Shown one piece after another: positions 42,682 through 51,463 of a DNA stretch of 52,239 nucleotides (positions within the stretch are counted from its first letter, which is position 1; each line of letters begins with the position of its first letter). The stretch comes from Clostridiaceae bacterium. GTDB taxonomy: Bacteria; Bacillota; Clostridia; Lachnospirales; Lachnospiraceae. The translations under genes were made by a program, and so were the position numbers. Where the stretch lies: assembly GCA_910575585.1 (NCBI GenBank), contig CAJTGF010000036.1, positions 1 through 52,239 on the forward strand, in the 5' to 3' direction. The notes beneath the pieces are model-generated. The model searched no databases. It was not told the origin of the DNA and worked only from the letters and a program-made list of their open reading frames with translations.

Positions 42682-43770
42682 CTAAAAATCCGAATTCTCC
42701 ATATACTTCATATACTTCACCACCATAAGGGCGATCTTAAACGTAATGGCGTCCTCAAAAACGCGAAGATCCAATCCCGTGCTCTTTTGCAGCTTGTCCA
42801 GACGGTACACCAGCGTATTCCTGTGGATGTAAAGCTGCCTGGAAGTCTCCGACACGTTCAGGCTGTTCTCAAAAAACTTATTGATCGTGGTCAGGGTCTC
42901 GTCGTCAAATTCATCCGGCGATTTTCCGTCAAAGATCTCCTTGATAAACATGCGGCAAAGCGGCAGAGGCAGCTGATAGATCAGACGGCCGATGCCCAGC
43001 TTATTGTAGGCGATCACGTTCTTGTCGCTGTAGAAGATCTTGCCCACATCCAGGGCCATCTTGGCCTCCTTGTAGGAGCGGGACACCTCCTTGATCTCGC
43101 CCACCACCGTGCCAAAGGCCACATGAACCTTGGTCATGGCTTCCGTGTTCAGCATATCCAGAACCATGTTGGCGGTCTTCTCCAGTTCGTCGTAAGTCTC
43201 TCCCGGCTTCACTTCCTTTACCAGGATAATATTCTTCTCGTCAACCGCTGTAATAAAATCTTTGGTCTTGCTGGCAAACAGGCTCCTTACGGTCTCTAAC
43301 GCGTTGGTGTCCTTCTCATGCTTTGTCTCGATAATATAGACCACTCGCTTTACGCTGGTCTCAATGTGAAGCTTCTTGGCCCGGTTGTAGATATCCACCA
43401 AAAGCAGATTGTCAAGGAGAAGATTCTTGATAAAGTTGTCCTTATCAAAACGCTCTTTGTAGGCCACCAGAAGATTCTGGATCTGGAACGCCGCCAGCTT
43501 CCCCACCATATATGCGTCGTCGCTGCCGCCTTTGGCCAGCAGAATATATTCCAACTGATGTTCGTCAAACACCTTAAAGAACTGATAACCCTGGATCACC
43601 TGACTATCTGCCGGAGAATCTACAAAAATAAGGATAGAGTTTTCATATTCTTCCGCGTCAGGAAATGTGGTCGCCAGAACCTTGCCTTCCGTATCGCAGA
43701 CACAGAGATCGATTCGTGTTATGCCTTTCAGGCCATCAATAGTTGTCTGAAGTATCTGGTTTGATATCAT
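42682..43770 (-). CDS. CdaR/PucR-type transcriptional regulator
   Basis: 362 aa. N-terminal sensory domain (about 1-110: ISNQILQTTIDGLKGITRIDLCVCDTEGKVLATT), middle GGDEF-like CdaR domain, and C-terminal PucR-type helix-turn-helix (LNVSETSRQLYIHRNTLVYRLDKLQKSTGLDL). Such regulators often respond to sugar acids or related metabolites. It lies between ftsE and the sugar ABC ATPase gene on the same strand; a strong terminator at 43826-43862 separates it from the latter. Target genes are not evident. Confidence 0.85.
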   Translation of the reverse strand: MISNQILQTTIDGLKGITRIDLCVCDTEGKVLATTFPDAEEYENSILIFVDSPADSQVIQGYQFFKVFDEHQLEYILLAKGGSDDAYMVGKLAAFQIQNLLVAYKERFDKDNFIKNLLLDNLLLVDIYNRAKKLHIETSVKRVVYIIETKHEKDTNALETVRSLFASKTKDFITAVDEKNIILVKEVKPGETYDELEKTANMVLDMLNTEAMTKVHVAFGTVVGEIKEVSRSYKEAKMALDVGKIFYSDKNVIAYNKLGIGRLIYQLPLPLCRMFIKEIFDGKSPDEFDDETLTTINKFFENSLNVSETSRQLYIHRNTLVYRLDKLQKSTGLDLRVFEDAITFKIALMVVKYMKYMENSDF

Positions 43771-43825
43771 AATGCACTCTCCTTTTTGTAAATTTACCCT
43801 TATATTATCTTATAGCAAAAAACAA

Positions 43826-43862
43826 AAAAAAGCAAGCAAGTATATCACTTGCCTGCTTTATT
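43826..43862 (-). terminator. Terminator of the sugar ABC ATPase gene
   Basis: Minus strand AAAGCAGGCAAGT-GATAT-ACTTGCTTGCTTT followed by a long T run. Confidence 0.9.
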
Positions 43863-43875
43863 TTTCTACGACGGA

Positions 43876-44988
43876 TTAGTTCACGATGATCTGCTCCGTA
43901 TCCTTGTTGAATACATGGATCTTGCTTAAGTCAAAGGCCAGCTTCACGGTATCGCCTACTCTTGCGGCTGTACGCGGATTTACTCTGGCGGTAAAGTTGG
44001 ACTCCTCCACATCAAAGTACAGGAATACCTCGGCGCCCAGAAGCTCGTATACGCGAACAGTTGCCTCAATCACGCTCTTTGGAGAAGCCTCCAGCCAAGC
44101 CTGGTCATCATGCAGATCTTCCGGACGGATGCCCAGTGTAACTGTCTTTCCAACGTAGCCCTCTGCGTCCAGAACTTTTCCTTTCTCCGCAGGAAGGGAG
44201 ATGGTATGGCTGCCAAATGTAAGGGTAACATCAGCGCCTTCCTTGCCTACCTTAGCGTCTACCATGTTCATCTGAGGAGCTCCGATGAATCCGGCAACGA
44301 ACTTGTTGCATGGCTTATCATACAGATTCTGGGGAGAATCAACCTGCTGAACAACGCCGTCCTTCATAACTACGATCCTGGTACCAAGAGTCATAGCCTC
44401 GGTCTGGTCATGAGTTACGTAGATGATAGTTGCCTGCAGTCTCTGATGCAGCTTAGAGATCTCAATACGCATCTGACCTCTCAGCTTAGCATCCAAGTTG
44501 GACAGCGGCTCGTCCATAAGGAATACCTTAGGATTACGCACAATAGCGCGGCCCATAGCAACACGCTGTCTCTGACCACCGGAAAGAGCTTTCGGCTTAC
44601 GATCCAGCAGATGCTCCAGATCAAGGATCCTGGCCGCCTCATGAACCAGCTTGTCGATCTCCTCCTTGGGAGTCTTTCTCAGCTTTAAGCCAAAGGCCAT
44701 ATTGTCATACACAGACATATGAGGATACAGAGCGTAGTTCTGGAATACCATGGCGATATCCCTGTCCTTTGGCTCCACATCGTTAACCAGCTTGCCATCA
44801 ATGTACAGTTCGCCGGAAGAAATATCCTCCAGACCTGCCACCATACGAAGGGTTGTGGACTTACCACAGCCTGATGGGCCTACGAAGATAATAAACTCCT
44901 TGTCAGCAATCTCCAAGTTAAAATCTTTAACTGCCACAAATCCGTTAGGATAAGATTTTGTTACATTCTTTAATGACAGACTAGCCAT
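43876..44988 (-). CDS. Sugar ABC transporter ATPase, MsmK/UgpC type
   Basis: 370 aa. Nucleotide-binding domain: Walker A VGPSGCGKST, Q-loop MVFQNYALYPHMSVYDNMAF, signature LSGGQRQRVAMGRAI, Walker B VFLMDEPLSNLDAKLR, switch VTHDQTEAM. C-terminal OB-fold regulatory domain (about 240-370: GIRPEDLHDD). ATG 44988 follows AGGAGGAATTGAGA. It stands alone, with no permease or binding protein, as expected for the shared ATPase that energises several oligosaccharide importers in Firmicutes. Codon use is more uniform than in the neighbours, consistent with high expression. Confidence 0.93.
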   Translation of the reverse strand: MASLSLKNVTKSYPNGFVAVKDFNLEIADKEFIIFVGPSGCGKSTTLRMVAGLEDISSGELYIDGKLVNDVEPKDRDIAMVFQNYALYPHMSVYDNMAFGLKLRKTPKEEIDKLVHEAARILDLEHLLDRKPKALSGGQRQRVAMGRAIVRNPKVFLMDEPLSNLDAKLRGQMRIEISKLHQRLQATIIYVTHDQTEAMTLGTRIVVMKDGVVQQVDSPQNLYDKPCNKFVAGFIGAPQMNMVDAKVGKEGADVTLTFGSHTISLPAEKGKVLDAEGYVGKTVTLGIRPEDLHDDQAWLEASPKSVIEATVRVYELLGAEVFLYFDVEESNFTARVNPRTAARVGDTVKLAFDLSKIHVFNKDTEQIIVN

Positions 44989-45186
44989 TCTCAATTCCTC
45001 CTGTTATATAGAAAGTGTACTATGGGGAAGTCCCTTTTTCTTGTTAAGTGTATCATACACGAAACGCTGACACATTACCATATTGTAAATTACCAAAATC
45101 ATTTTTTTTATTTGGCTAATCTGTATACCAGTCTTTTTTCGGATCCAAAAACACAAAACTTTGCACAGTTTTTAAAATGTTTTATG

Positions 45187-46026
45187 TTAATATTCGATAA
45201 AGCCCTCACCGAACACCTCCCGGACATCCGTAACGATCACAAATGCCTTTCTGTCAAATTCCGCCACGATCTCTCTCAATGTGACAATCTCCTTTTTTGA
45301 CACCACGCAGAACAGCACTTTCTTTTGCTGGCCGGAGTACATCCCCTCCCCGTCCAGCGCCGTGACTCCCCGGTCCATCCTGCTCATCACTGCAGAGGCG
45401 ATCTCTTTGTACTTGTCCGATATCACATAAGCCTGCTTGGAAAACTTAAGCCCCTCCAGGATACCGTCGGACACCTGCGCCGTGGCATAGATAGCGATCA
45501 GGGCGTAAAGGGCGTAGCGGATCCCAAAGACCATGGCGCCCAGAATCACCACCATACCGTCCAAAACCTGCATGATCTGGGCAATGGAATAATGCTTTAG
45601 CTTTCTTTGAATCAGCGCGGCCAGCATATCCGTCCCGCCGGTGGTAGCCTGAAAAAGAAAAATAAGCCCCGTCCCCGCCCCGCTGACGATGCCTCCAAAC
45701 AGCGACGTCAAAAACAGGTCATCCGTAAGAAACGGCATGTCCGGGATCACAAGAAGGGACAGGGAAAGCGATGCCGTGGCAATCAGCGTCCTCTTAATAA
45801 AAAGCCAGCCCTTTAACTTCCACGCCGCCAAAAACAGAGGAATGTTGCACAGGGTATTGGTAAGCCACAGAGGGATGTCCGCCACGCTTTTCACCACAAT
45901 GGCGATACCCGTAACGCCTCCTGTTACCAGATTGATAGGGTCATACAGATTTTTAATGGCAAACCCCATAACAAAAGCGCCGAAGATAATAAGACCATAA
46001 TCAATAAAAACCGATTGTTTTTTCAC
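45187..46026 (-). CDS. YitT-family membrane protein
   Basis: 279 aa. Five or six transmembrane helices occupy residues 1-185 (LIIFGAFVMGFAIKNLYDPINLVTGGVTGIAIV opening, FGGIVSGAGTGLIFLFQATTGGTDMLAALI in the middle). The C-terminal cytoplasmic DUF2179 domain follows (VISDKYKEIASAVMSRMDRGVTALDGEGMYSGQQKKVLFCVVSKKEI). Function is unproven; possibly transport. ATG 46026 follows AAGGAGAAAAAAG. Monocistronic. Confidence 0.9.
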   Translation of the reverse strand: MKKQSVFIDYGLIIFGAFVMGFAIKNLYDPINLVTGGVTGIAIVVKSVADIPLWLTNTLCNIPLFLAAWKLKGWLFIKRTLIATASLSLSLLVIPDMPFLTDDLFLTSLFGGIVSGAGTGLIFLFQATTGGTDMLAALIQRKLKHYSIAQIMQVLDGMVVILGAMVFGIRYALYALIAIYATAQVSDGILEGLKFSKQAYVISDKYKEIASAVMSRMDRGVTALDGEGMYSGQQKKVLFCVVSKKEIVTLREIVAEFDRKAFVIVTDVREVFGEGFIEY

Positions 46027-46100
46027 TTTTTTCTCCTTATTTCACAAGAATAGGCATTGGGTCCCCAAATCCGGATATGGCCATTATAATCGCTGCTGTA

Positions 46101-46133
46101 ATAAAAAGAACGGCACGCCAAATCCGGTGCCGC
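46101..46133 (-). terminator. Terminator of the thioesterase-cvfB-methyltransferase operon
   Basis: Minus strand CGGCACC-GGATTTGG-CGTGCCG followed by TTCTTTTTATT. Confidence 0.75.
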
Positions 46134-46136
46134 CCC

Positions 46137-46156
46137 TAGAGCGTGTTTGAAAATTG
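46137..46156 (+). repeat. Recurring 20-bp motif, copy 4
   Basis: TAGAGCGTGTTTGAAAATTG between YitT and the methyltransferase gene, abutting the operon terminator. Confidence 0.55.
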
Positions 46157-46184
46157 CTTTCCGTCAGATGTGGGTCCCCACCCA

Positions 46185-46766
46185 TTATCGTTTTCTTGCC
46201 AGCAGATTGACCCATACGGCATCATGGCCGCTGCGCGCGTCCTCGGTCTCCCATGTTTTCAGGATCTCGAAAAGACCGGTCCGGGACATCATGGATACAA
46301 GGCTGTCAACGGTATAGTCCGTAAAATACCGCTCTCCCCTAAATCCCTCAAACTCGCCTTTCTTCACCGACATATACAGAACGCCGTGGGTACACAGAGC
46401 ATCGTGGATGCGTCCCAGGATCTCCGGCATCTCGTTTTTGGGAACGTGGACCAAAGCGCCGCAGGCCCAGATGCCGTCAAATACATCCTCGAACTCCATG
46501 TCCTCATATGCCATCAAAAGAACATCCAGCCCTGTATGTATCTCCGCCAGCTTGCACATCTCCTCCGATGCGTCCAGCGGCGTCACGTCAAATCCCATGT
46601 CATACATGGTCAGAGAATCCCTTCCGGAACCGCAGCCCAGATCAAGGATTGTGTCTCCCTCCTCCAGCAGGCCCAGAAATTCTCCCATGATCTCGCTCAT
46701 ATCCGCGTCAACGGTGTCCTCATATACTTTTGCCGCATATTTATTATAATATTCTATCGAGTCCAA
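46185..46766 (-). CDS. Class I SAM-dependent methyltransferase
   Basis: 193 aa. SAM-binding motif I ILDLGCGSGRDSLTM, motif II DVTPLDASEEMCKLA, then DGIWACGALVHVPKNEM (motif IV position) and YFTDYTVDSLVSMM. Resembles tellurite-resistance-like or ubiquinone-type small-molecule methyltransferases; substrate unknown. Last gene of an operon after cvfB with 10 bp spacing. ATG 46766 follows AGGAGGATCGTC. Confidence 0.85.
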   Translation of the reverse strand: MDSIEYYNKYAAKVYEDTVDADMSEIMGEFLGLLEEGDTILDLGCGSGRDSLTMYDMGFDVTPLDASEEMCKLAEIHTGLDVLLMAYEDMEFEDVFDGIWACGALVHVPKNEMPEILGRIHDALCTHGVLYMSVKKGEFEGFRGERYFTDYTVDSLVSMMSRTGLFEILKTWETEDARSGHDAVWVNLLARKR

Positions 46767-46776
46767 GACGATCCTC

Positions 46777-47610
46777 CTATATCCTTTCTATGGTCTTTTC
46801 CGTGATCTTTATTTTTCCTTCTTTCAGCAGGCGTCCCACCGCCCTCTTGAACGCGTTTTTGCTTAAATGCAACTCTCTCTTAATGGTCTCCGGCGATGCC
46901 TTGTCCGTAAACGGCAGCACGCCGTCAAACTCGTCTATGACCTTTAAGACCAGCCGGGAATCCACATCCATCTGAATGTAGGCTTTCTGCCTGGGACTTA
47001 GATCCAGCTTGCCGTCCTCCCGGACCTTAAGGACCCTGGCTTCCACCACGTCGCCCTCCTTTAAGTCGCCGTACAGCTCTCTTGCGGAGATCAGACCGTA
47101 ATACCGGTTGTCCACAGCCACAAAGGCGCCGATGTCCGGGTTGATCTCATAGATGGTCCCCGTCACTTTATCCTCTTTCTCATAAGGCGGCTCATTGCTC
47201 ATGTAAGCGTAAACCTTCATGGTAGCCGCCAGACGCCCGCTCTTATCCACGTACAAGGCCACCAGACACTCTTCACCGGGGCTGACCTTGTGAGACTGCT
47301 CCTTAAACGGCAGGAGAAGATCCTTCTCAAGCCCCATGTCCAAAAACGCGCCGATCTTCCCCACGTCCTTGACCTTTAACACTGCCGTCTGCCCCACCTG
47401 GATCTTCGGCTCCTGCATGGTAGCGATCAGCCGGTCCTGGGAGTCCCTGTAGATAAACACCTCCAGCTTATCTCCTATGCCCGTCCCCTGGGGAACCTGC
47501 TTTTTCGGAAGCAGCACCGCCGTGTCCTCCCCGGCCTTCTGGCTTAAATAAACCCCAAATTCTTTCACGCGGACAACCTCCAAAAGCTGCCGCTTTCCCA
47601 ATTCTATCAT
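46777..47610 (-). CDS. S1-domain RNA-binding protein, CvfB/YitL family
   Basis: 277 aa. Several OB/S1-like modules in tandem (about 1-60, 65-130, 140-205) and a C-terminal winged helix (about 210-277: FTDKASPETIKRELHLSKNAFKRAVGRLLKEGKIKI). Opening IELGKRQLLEVVRVKEFGVYLSQ matches CvfB. In staphylococci CvfB affects virulence gene expression through RNA binding; here a general post-transcriptional role is inferred. It sits 9 bp after the thioesterase stop and 10 bp before the methyltransferase start. Confidence 0.9.
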   Translation of the reverse strand: MIELGKRQLLEVVRVKEFGVYLSQKAGEDTAVLLPKKQVPQGTGIGDKLEVFIYRDSQDRLIATMQEPKIQVGQTAVLKVKDVGKIGAFLDMGLEKDLLLPFKEQSHKVSPGEECLVALYVDKSGRLAATMKVYAYMSNEPPYEKEDKVTGTIYEINPDIGAFVAVDNRYYGLISARELYGDLKEGDVVEARVLKVREDGKLDLSPRQKAYIQMDVDSRLVLKVIDEFDGVLPFTDKASPETIKRELHLSKNAFKRAVGRLLKEGKIKITEKTIERI

Positions 47611-47619
47611 CCCTTATCC

Positions 47620-48327
47620 TCATTCCCGCAGCATGATCACCGCATAGGCCGCGCCCTGGGCGTCACACAAAGCCGTAATATATCCGTCCTCGTCTTTGGT
47701 GACCCTTGGTATCATATAGTCTCCCAAGACCGCCGCTTTTTTATACTCGGCCCGAATCTCTTTCACTTTAAGGCTTTCGGGCAAAAGTTCCTTTATTATC
47801 TCTATGTACCGGGCATTGTTCACATGATGGTTGGTGTCAAGGTGATGCCTGGACACCCGGATCGCCTCCAGCTGCGCATATTCCCCAGGCAGCGCGATCC
47901 TTCTGGGCGCGTACTCCATGTCCATGGGCGGCTCGCACTCCCCGTAGCCTTCTATGTCCGCCCGCTGAGGCCGCACGGGCCTCTGATGCATTGTATCGTA
48001 AAAAAACCATATGGAATTGGCTTTCACCAGATAATTCCCGTCCCTGTCCTCAATGGCAAAGTTCCGGTAACCATAGATCCCTTTAAAATCATAGGGCCAG
48101 GTGCTGATCCTTATCTCCTCTCCCAAAACAGGATATCTCTCTATGATGATCTGCCAGGATGTGACCCACCACGCGCGGTTTTGCGCCGTCAGATACCGGA
48201 TTCCCATGCCCAAATCCTCTGACTGAAAGGTAGAGCAGTCCTGAAGATAATCCATAACACCTGTAAGAGACAGTCTTCCCTGCTCATCCGTCTCGCTGTA
48301 ACGCACTCTCCCGTCAAAATGATACAT
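47620..48327 (-). CDS. Acyl-ACP thioesterase
   Basis: 235-aa double hotdog-fold enzyme that releases fatty acids from acyl carrier protein. DGRVRYSETDEQGRLSLTGVMDYLQDCS, WWVTSWQIIIERYPVLGEEIRISTWPYDFKGIYGYRNF and the catalytic VSRHHLDTNHHVNNARYIEI (Asn/His) match the FatA-like bacterial family PF01643. First gene of a tight three-gene operon. ATG 48327 follows GGGGAGCAGAAG. Confidence 0.9.
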   Translation of the reverse strand: MYHFDGRVRYSETDEQGRLSLTGVMDYLQDCSTFQSEDLGMGIRYLTAQNRAWWVTSWQIIIERYPVLGEEIRISTWPYDFKGIYGYRNFAIEDRDGNYLVKANSIWFFYDTMHQRPVRPQRADIEGYGECEPPMDMEYAPRRIALPGEYAQLEAIRVSRHHLDTNHHVNNARYIEIIKELLPESLKVKEIRAEYKKAAVLGDYMIPRVTKDEDGYITALCDAQGAAYAVIMLRE

Positions 48328-48450
48328 CTCTTCTGCTCCCCTTCAAACAAAAATCAGTATCATTATATAGTATTTTAGCGGGATTGTCCAGATTCTCTAC
48401 CCCGATTCTCAGGTTTTTAGCGGATACTTCCCAAGTCTGTTCTCAGGACT

Positions 48451-48480
48451 AAAAAAGGTCTTCTGTTCTCCAGAAGACCC
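48451..48480 (-). terminator. Terminator of tRNA-Gln
   Basis: Minus strand GGGTCTTCTG-GAGAA-CAGAAGACC followed by TTTTTT, just after the tRNA. Confidence 0.9.
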
Positions 48481-48486
48481 TTCAAC

Positions 48487-48558
48487 CTGGGCTACAAGGA
48501 TTCGAACCTTGAAATGACGGAGTCAGAGTCCGTTGCCTTACCATTTGGCGATAGCCCA
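48487..48558 (-). tRNA. tRNA-Gln (anticodon CTG)
   Basis: Minus strand: acceptor TGGGCTA/TAGCCCA, D arm GCC...GGC, anticodon stem ACGGA/TCCGT around CTCTGAC (anticodon CTG), T arm CAAGG-TTCGAAT-CCTTG, discriminator G. CCA not encoded. Confidence 0.93.
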
Positions 48559-48671
48559 ATTTTATCTTGCCGCTGTATCTTAGCGACGTGTTACATTATA
48601 TAACACCTCTTCCGATTCGTCAACCCTTTTTTACAAAATTTTTCATTTTTTTGGAAATGCCCTGTATCCGT

Positions 48672-49250
48672 TCAAAATGCGCCTTCCCCGTCCATCAGCC
48701 GCTGCAGTCTCTTTAACGCCCTTCGATACTTGGACAGGACCGTCGAAAGGGGGATCCCCAGAAGCTGGGCGATCTCCCGGTGTTTCATGTTGCCTGCGTC
48801 ATGGAGCAGCACGATCTTGCGCTCATCCTCCCCCAAAGCCGTCAGGGCATCTAAAAGCATCTGCTTTTCCGGCACCAGTTCGATCCTGGAACACAATTCC
48901 CCCGGTTCCTCCTGTTCCAGCTCCTCGTAACTGACACAAGGGTGGTCTTTCTGCCTTCTCAGCCTCATATAGCACAGATTCCTCGCTATGGTCAAAAGCC
49001 AGGCCATCGGCTTTCCCTCCGTCTCATACCGGGCCGCCTGCCTCCAGGCAGTCAGGTACGTATCCTGCATCACTTCCTCCGCGTCCTGGGGCTGCTGCAG
49101 GATGGACAGGGCATAGCTGTAGATCCCTTTTGCCGTCAGCTCATACAGCCTGCGAAACGCCTCCATATCTCCTGTTTTCATCAACAGCAAAAGCCGGTCC
49201 TCATCCGTCCGGCTTCCCTTATATCCTCCGTTGCCTGCCGCTCTCTCCAT
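48672..49250 (-). CDS. ECF-type RNA polymerase sigma factor
   Basis: 192 aa. Region 2 (AFRRLYELTAKGIYSYALSIL, DAEEVMQDTYLTAWRQAARY) and region 4 (LTALGEDERKIVLLHDAGNMKHREIAQLLGIPLSTVLSKYRRALKRL) are both present. Start at ATG 49250 with GAGGA upstream; in-frame TTG/GTG codons at 49265/49262 lie before it. It begins about 19 bp after the stop of a CDF metal transporter gene. No anti-sigma factor gene follows: the next feature is tRNA-Gln. Confidence 0.88.
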   Translation of the reverse strand: MERAAGNGGYKGSRTDEDRLLLLMKTGDMEAFRRLYELTAKGIYSYALSILQQPQDAEEVMQDTYLTAWRQAARYETEGKPMAWLLTIARNLCYMRLRRQKDHPCVSYEELEQEEPGELCSRIELVPEKQMLLDALTALGEDERKIVLLHDAGNMKHREIAQLLGIPLSTVLSKYRRALKRLQRLMDGEGAF

Positions 49251-49268
49251 GCCATTCCTCACCAATCA

Positions 49269-50465
49269 TCAGATTGATCCCGGATCCTCGGCGCAGAAAC
49301 TGTTTTCCATGGTCATGATACAGCAAAACCTGGAATCCCGTCTGCGCATTTCCTCCGAAACCCTGGTCTTTAGTGTATCCCGCATGGCCTCATTATAATC
49401 CCTGGGAACCACAAGATCAAAAATCAAATTGATCCGCCTGCTTCCGTCCACCACTCTCAGATCATGGAACTCCAGCCTGGAATCAAGTCCCTCTAACACC
49501 TGGGTCACTTGCTCTTTAACGGCGGTCACCTGCTCATTGTGCGTCTCCACCGGGTCCATATGGATCACCAGGAAAATGCCAAGCTTTTTTAAGCACTCCC
49601 TCTCAATGGTGTCCACGATCTCATGGCTCACCTCAATATTCTCGTCACTTGGCACCTCCGCATGGATGGATGCCATGCTCTTGGACGGCCCGTAATTGTG
49701 AACAATCAGATCATGGGTCCCTACGATCCCCTCATACTGTTCCACAAACTCTTTGATCTCCCGGTACACTTTAGGATCAATAGCTTCCCCGATCAAAGGC
49801 GCCAGAGTATCTTTGGCAATATTGACCCCGGCTATCATAACGGCAACCGACACTGCCAGCCCTATGATCCCGTCAATATTTATCCCCCATAGACCAAATA
49901 CCACCAGGGACACCATAGCGGCCCCAGTAGCCGCCACATCCCCTAAGGAATCTGCCGCCGTTGCCATCATCACCGTTGAACGGATCCGCTTTCCCAGCGT
50001 CCGGTTAAACATCCCCATCCAAAACTTCACCCCCACAGACAGCAGCAAAATAACCATGGATATCTGGCTGAATACCATATTCTGTGGGTTTCGTATTTTC
50101 CCGATGGAATTTTTAAACAGGGAAAACCCCACCTGGATAACAAAAAAAGCCACGATAAACGCCGCAATATATTCAATCCTCCCATGGCCGAAAGGATGAT
50201 CCTCATCCGCCGGTTTCTGCGCCATCTTCACCCCCACAAAGCTGATAATGGAAGACGCGGCATCGGACAGATTATTAAAGGCGTCCGCCATAACGGAAAT
50301 ACTGTTTACCATGATCCCAATGACAAGTTTCGCGCCAAAGAGCATCAGATTACAGCAGATCCCTACAATGCTGGCCAGCACCCCATACGCGGTCCGCACC
50401 TGTGCGTTTTCTGTATTTTCATGATCCTTTACGAACCGTTTTACCAGATATTCCGTTACCCCCAT
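49269..50465 (-). CDS. CDF-family cation efflux transporter
   Basis: 398 aa. Six predicted transmembrane helices over residues 25-215, with the metal-site pair in SISVMADAFNNLSDAASSII and MMATAADSLGDVAATGAAM, the histidine motif DEDHPFGHGRIEY, and a cytoplasmic ferredoxin-like domain (about 225-310: HDLIVHNYGPSKSMASIHAEV). The C-terminal extension (about 310-398) repeats a similar fold. Expected to export Zn, Co, Fe or Mn by proton antiport; the metal is unknown. The following sigma-factor gene is close enough to be cotranscribed. Confidence 0.9.
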   Translation of the reverse strand: MGVTEYLVKRFVKDHENTENAQVRTAYGVLASIVGICCNLMLFGAKLVIGIMVNSISVMADAFNNLSDAASSIISFVGVKMAQKPADEDHPFGHGRIEYIAAFIVAFFVIQVGFSLFKNSIGKIRNPQNMVFSQISMVILLLSVGVKFWMGMFNRTLGKRIRSTVMMATAADSLGDVAATGAAMVSLVVFGLWGINIDGIIGLAVSVAVMIAGVNIAKDTLAPLIGEAIDPKVYREIKEFVEQYEGIVGTHDLIVHNYGPSKSMASIHAEVPSDENIEVSHEIVDTIERECLKKLGIFLVIHMDPVETHNEQVTAVKEQVTQVLEGLDSRLEFHDLRVVDGSRRINLIFDLVVPRDYNEAMRDTLKTRVSEEMRRRDSRFCCIMTMENSFCAEDPGSI

Positions 50466-50484
50466 TCTCCTCCTCCTCTCTAAG

Positions 50485-50647
50485 ATGTACTCTCGGAGTC
50501 TCTTTGTGCCTGATTTTGTGAGATGATTTTTTGTTAGATGTGCATAAATTTATGAGGCGTACGTGGAACGTACGTTGATTAAATTTATGTACATATGACG
50601 GAAAATCATCCACAAAGGCAGGTGCAGGAGAGATTCCGAGAGTACAT
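50485..50647. repeat. Long palindromic repeat element, short form (copy 2)
   Basis: 163 bp with the same ends as 3640-3863 (ATGTACTCTCGGAGTCTC ... GAGATTCCGAGAGTACAT) and near-complete self-complementarity around ACGTACGTGGAACGTACGT. It lies in the 200-bp gap upstream of the CDF transporter gene and downstream of truA. Confidence 0.8.
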
Positions 50648-50665
50648 TAAGGTCTATTGTGGCGA

Positions 50666-51463
50666 TTAAAGTTCTGCGGGGCCCCAGACGATTCCATCAG
50701 TCCCCTGATCAAATACTTTCTTGTCATAGACGACTTCCATCAAAAACAGTCCCCTGGCCGGCGCCGTAAAGCCGGCCTTTCTCCTGTCGCTCTCTTTTAG
50801 AAGCTGCCCCATAGAATCGGCTTCCCGCTTTCCCTGCCCCACTTCCACCAACGTGCCTGTAAGGATCCGCACCATATTGTGCAGAAATCCGTCGCCGGTC
50901 ACACGAACCTCCAGCAGCGTGCCGTGGGGTATGATCTCCACGGATCTAAGGGTCCTTACGGTAGATTTCTTTTTGCTCTTTCCTGTGCAAAAACTTCCGA
51001 AGTCGTGGGTCCCGCACAGTGCTTTCGCCGCCTGCCTCATGGCCTCCACATCCAGCCGCTCCCCCAGAGTATAGATATACTTTCTCTGAAAAACCGGACT
51101 TTTCTGGGCCATATCGATCCAGTACCCATAAGTCTTTTCCCTGGCCCAGAGGCGGCTGTGAAATCGATCCGGTACAATCGCCGTCTGAAGCACCCGGATA
51201 TCTTCCGGCAGATACTGGTTCAGATACGTACACACTTCTTCTTTTGTCATCTCGGTATCCAGATGGACATTGGCCACCTGACCTTTGGCATGGACCCCTG
51301 CGTCTGTCCTGCCTGACCCGTCAACCTCCTGAAACGTCCCTGTCATCTTTTCCAACACCCGCTCCAGCTTACCCTGGATGGTATTGTCGTTGCCGGCCTG
51401 TCTCTGCCATCCGTCATAGCGGCTTCCGTCATACTCCAGCAAAAAACTTATATTTCTTTTCAT
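50666..51463 (-). CDS. truA: tRNA pseudouridine(38-40) synthase TruA
   Basis: 265-aa enzyme that isomerises uridines 38-40 in the anticodon arm. Opening NISFLLEYDGSRYDGWQRQ, catalytic Asp in SGRTDAGVHAKGQVAN, and the later GTHDFGSFCTGKSKKKS and DGFLHNMVRILTGTLVEVG motifs are intact. ATG 51463 overlaps the stop of the VanZ-family gene by four bases (ATGA), so translation is coupled and a good ribosome-binding site is not needed. The longer frame to 51634 is the shadow of the upstream gene. Confidence 0.96.
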   Translation of the reverse strand: MKRNISFLLEYDGSRYDGWQRQAGNDNTIQGKLERVLEKMTGTFQEVDGSGRTDAGVHAKGQVANVHLDTEMTKEEVCTYLNQYLPEDIRVLQTAIVPDRFHSRLWAREKTYGYWIDMAQKSPVFQRKYIYTLGERLDVEAMRQAAKALCGTHDFGSFCTGKSKKKSTVRTLRSVEIIPHGTLLEVRVTGDGFLHNMVRILTGTLVEVGQGKREADSMGQLLKESDRRKAGFTAPARGLFLMEVVYDKKVFDQGTDGIVWGPAEL

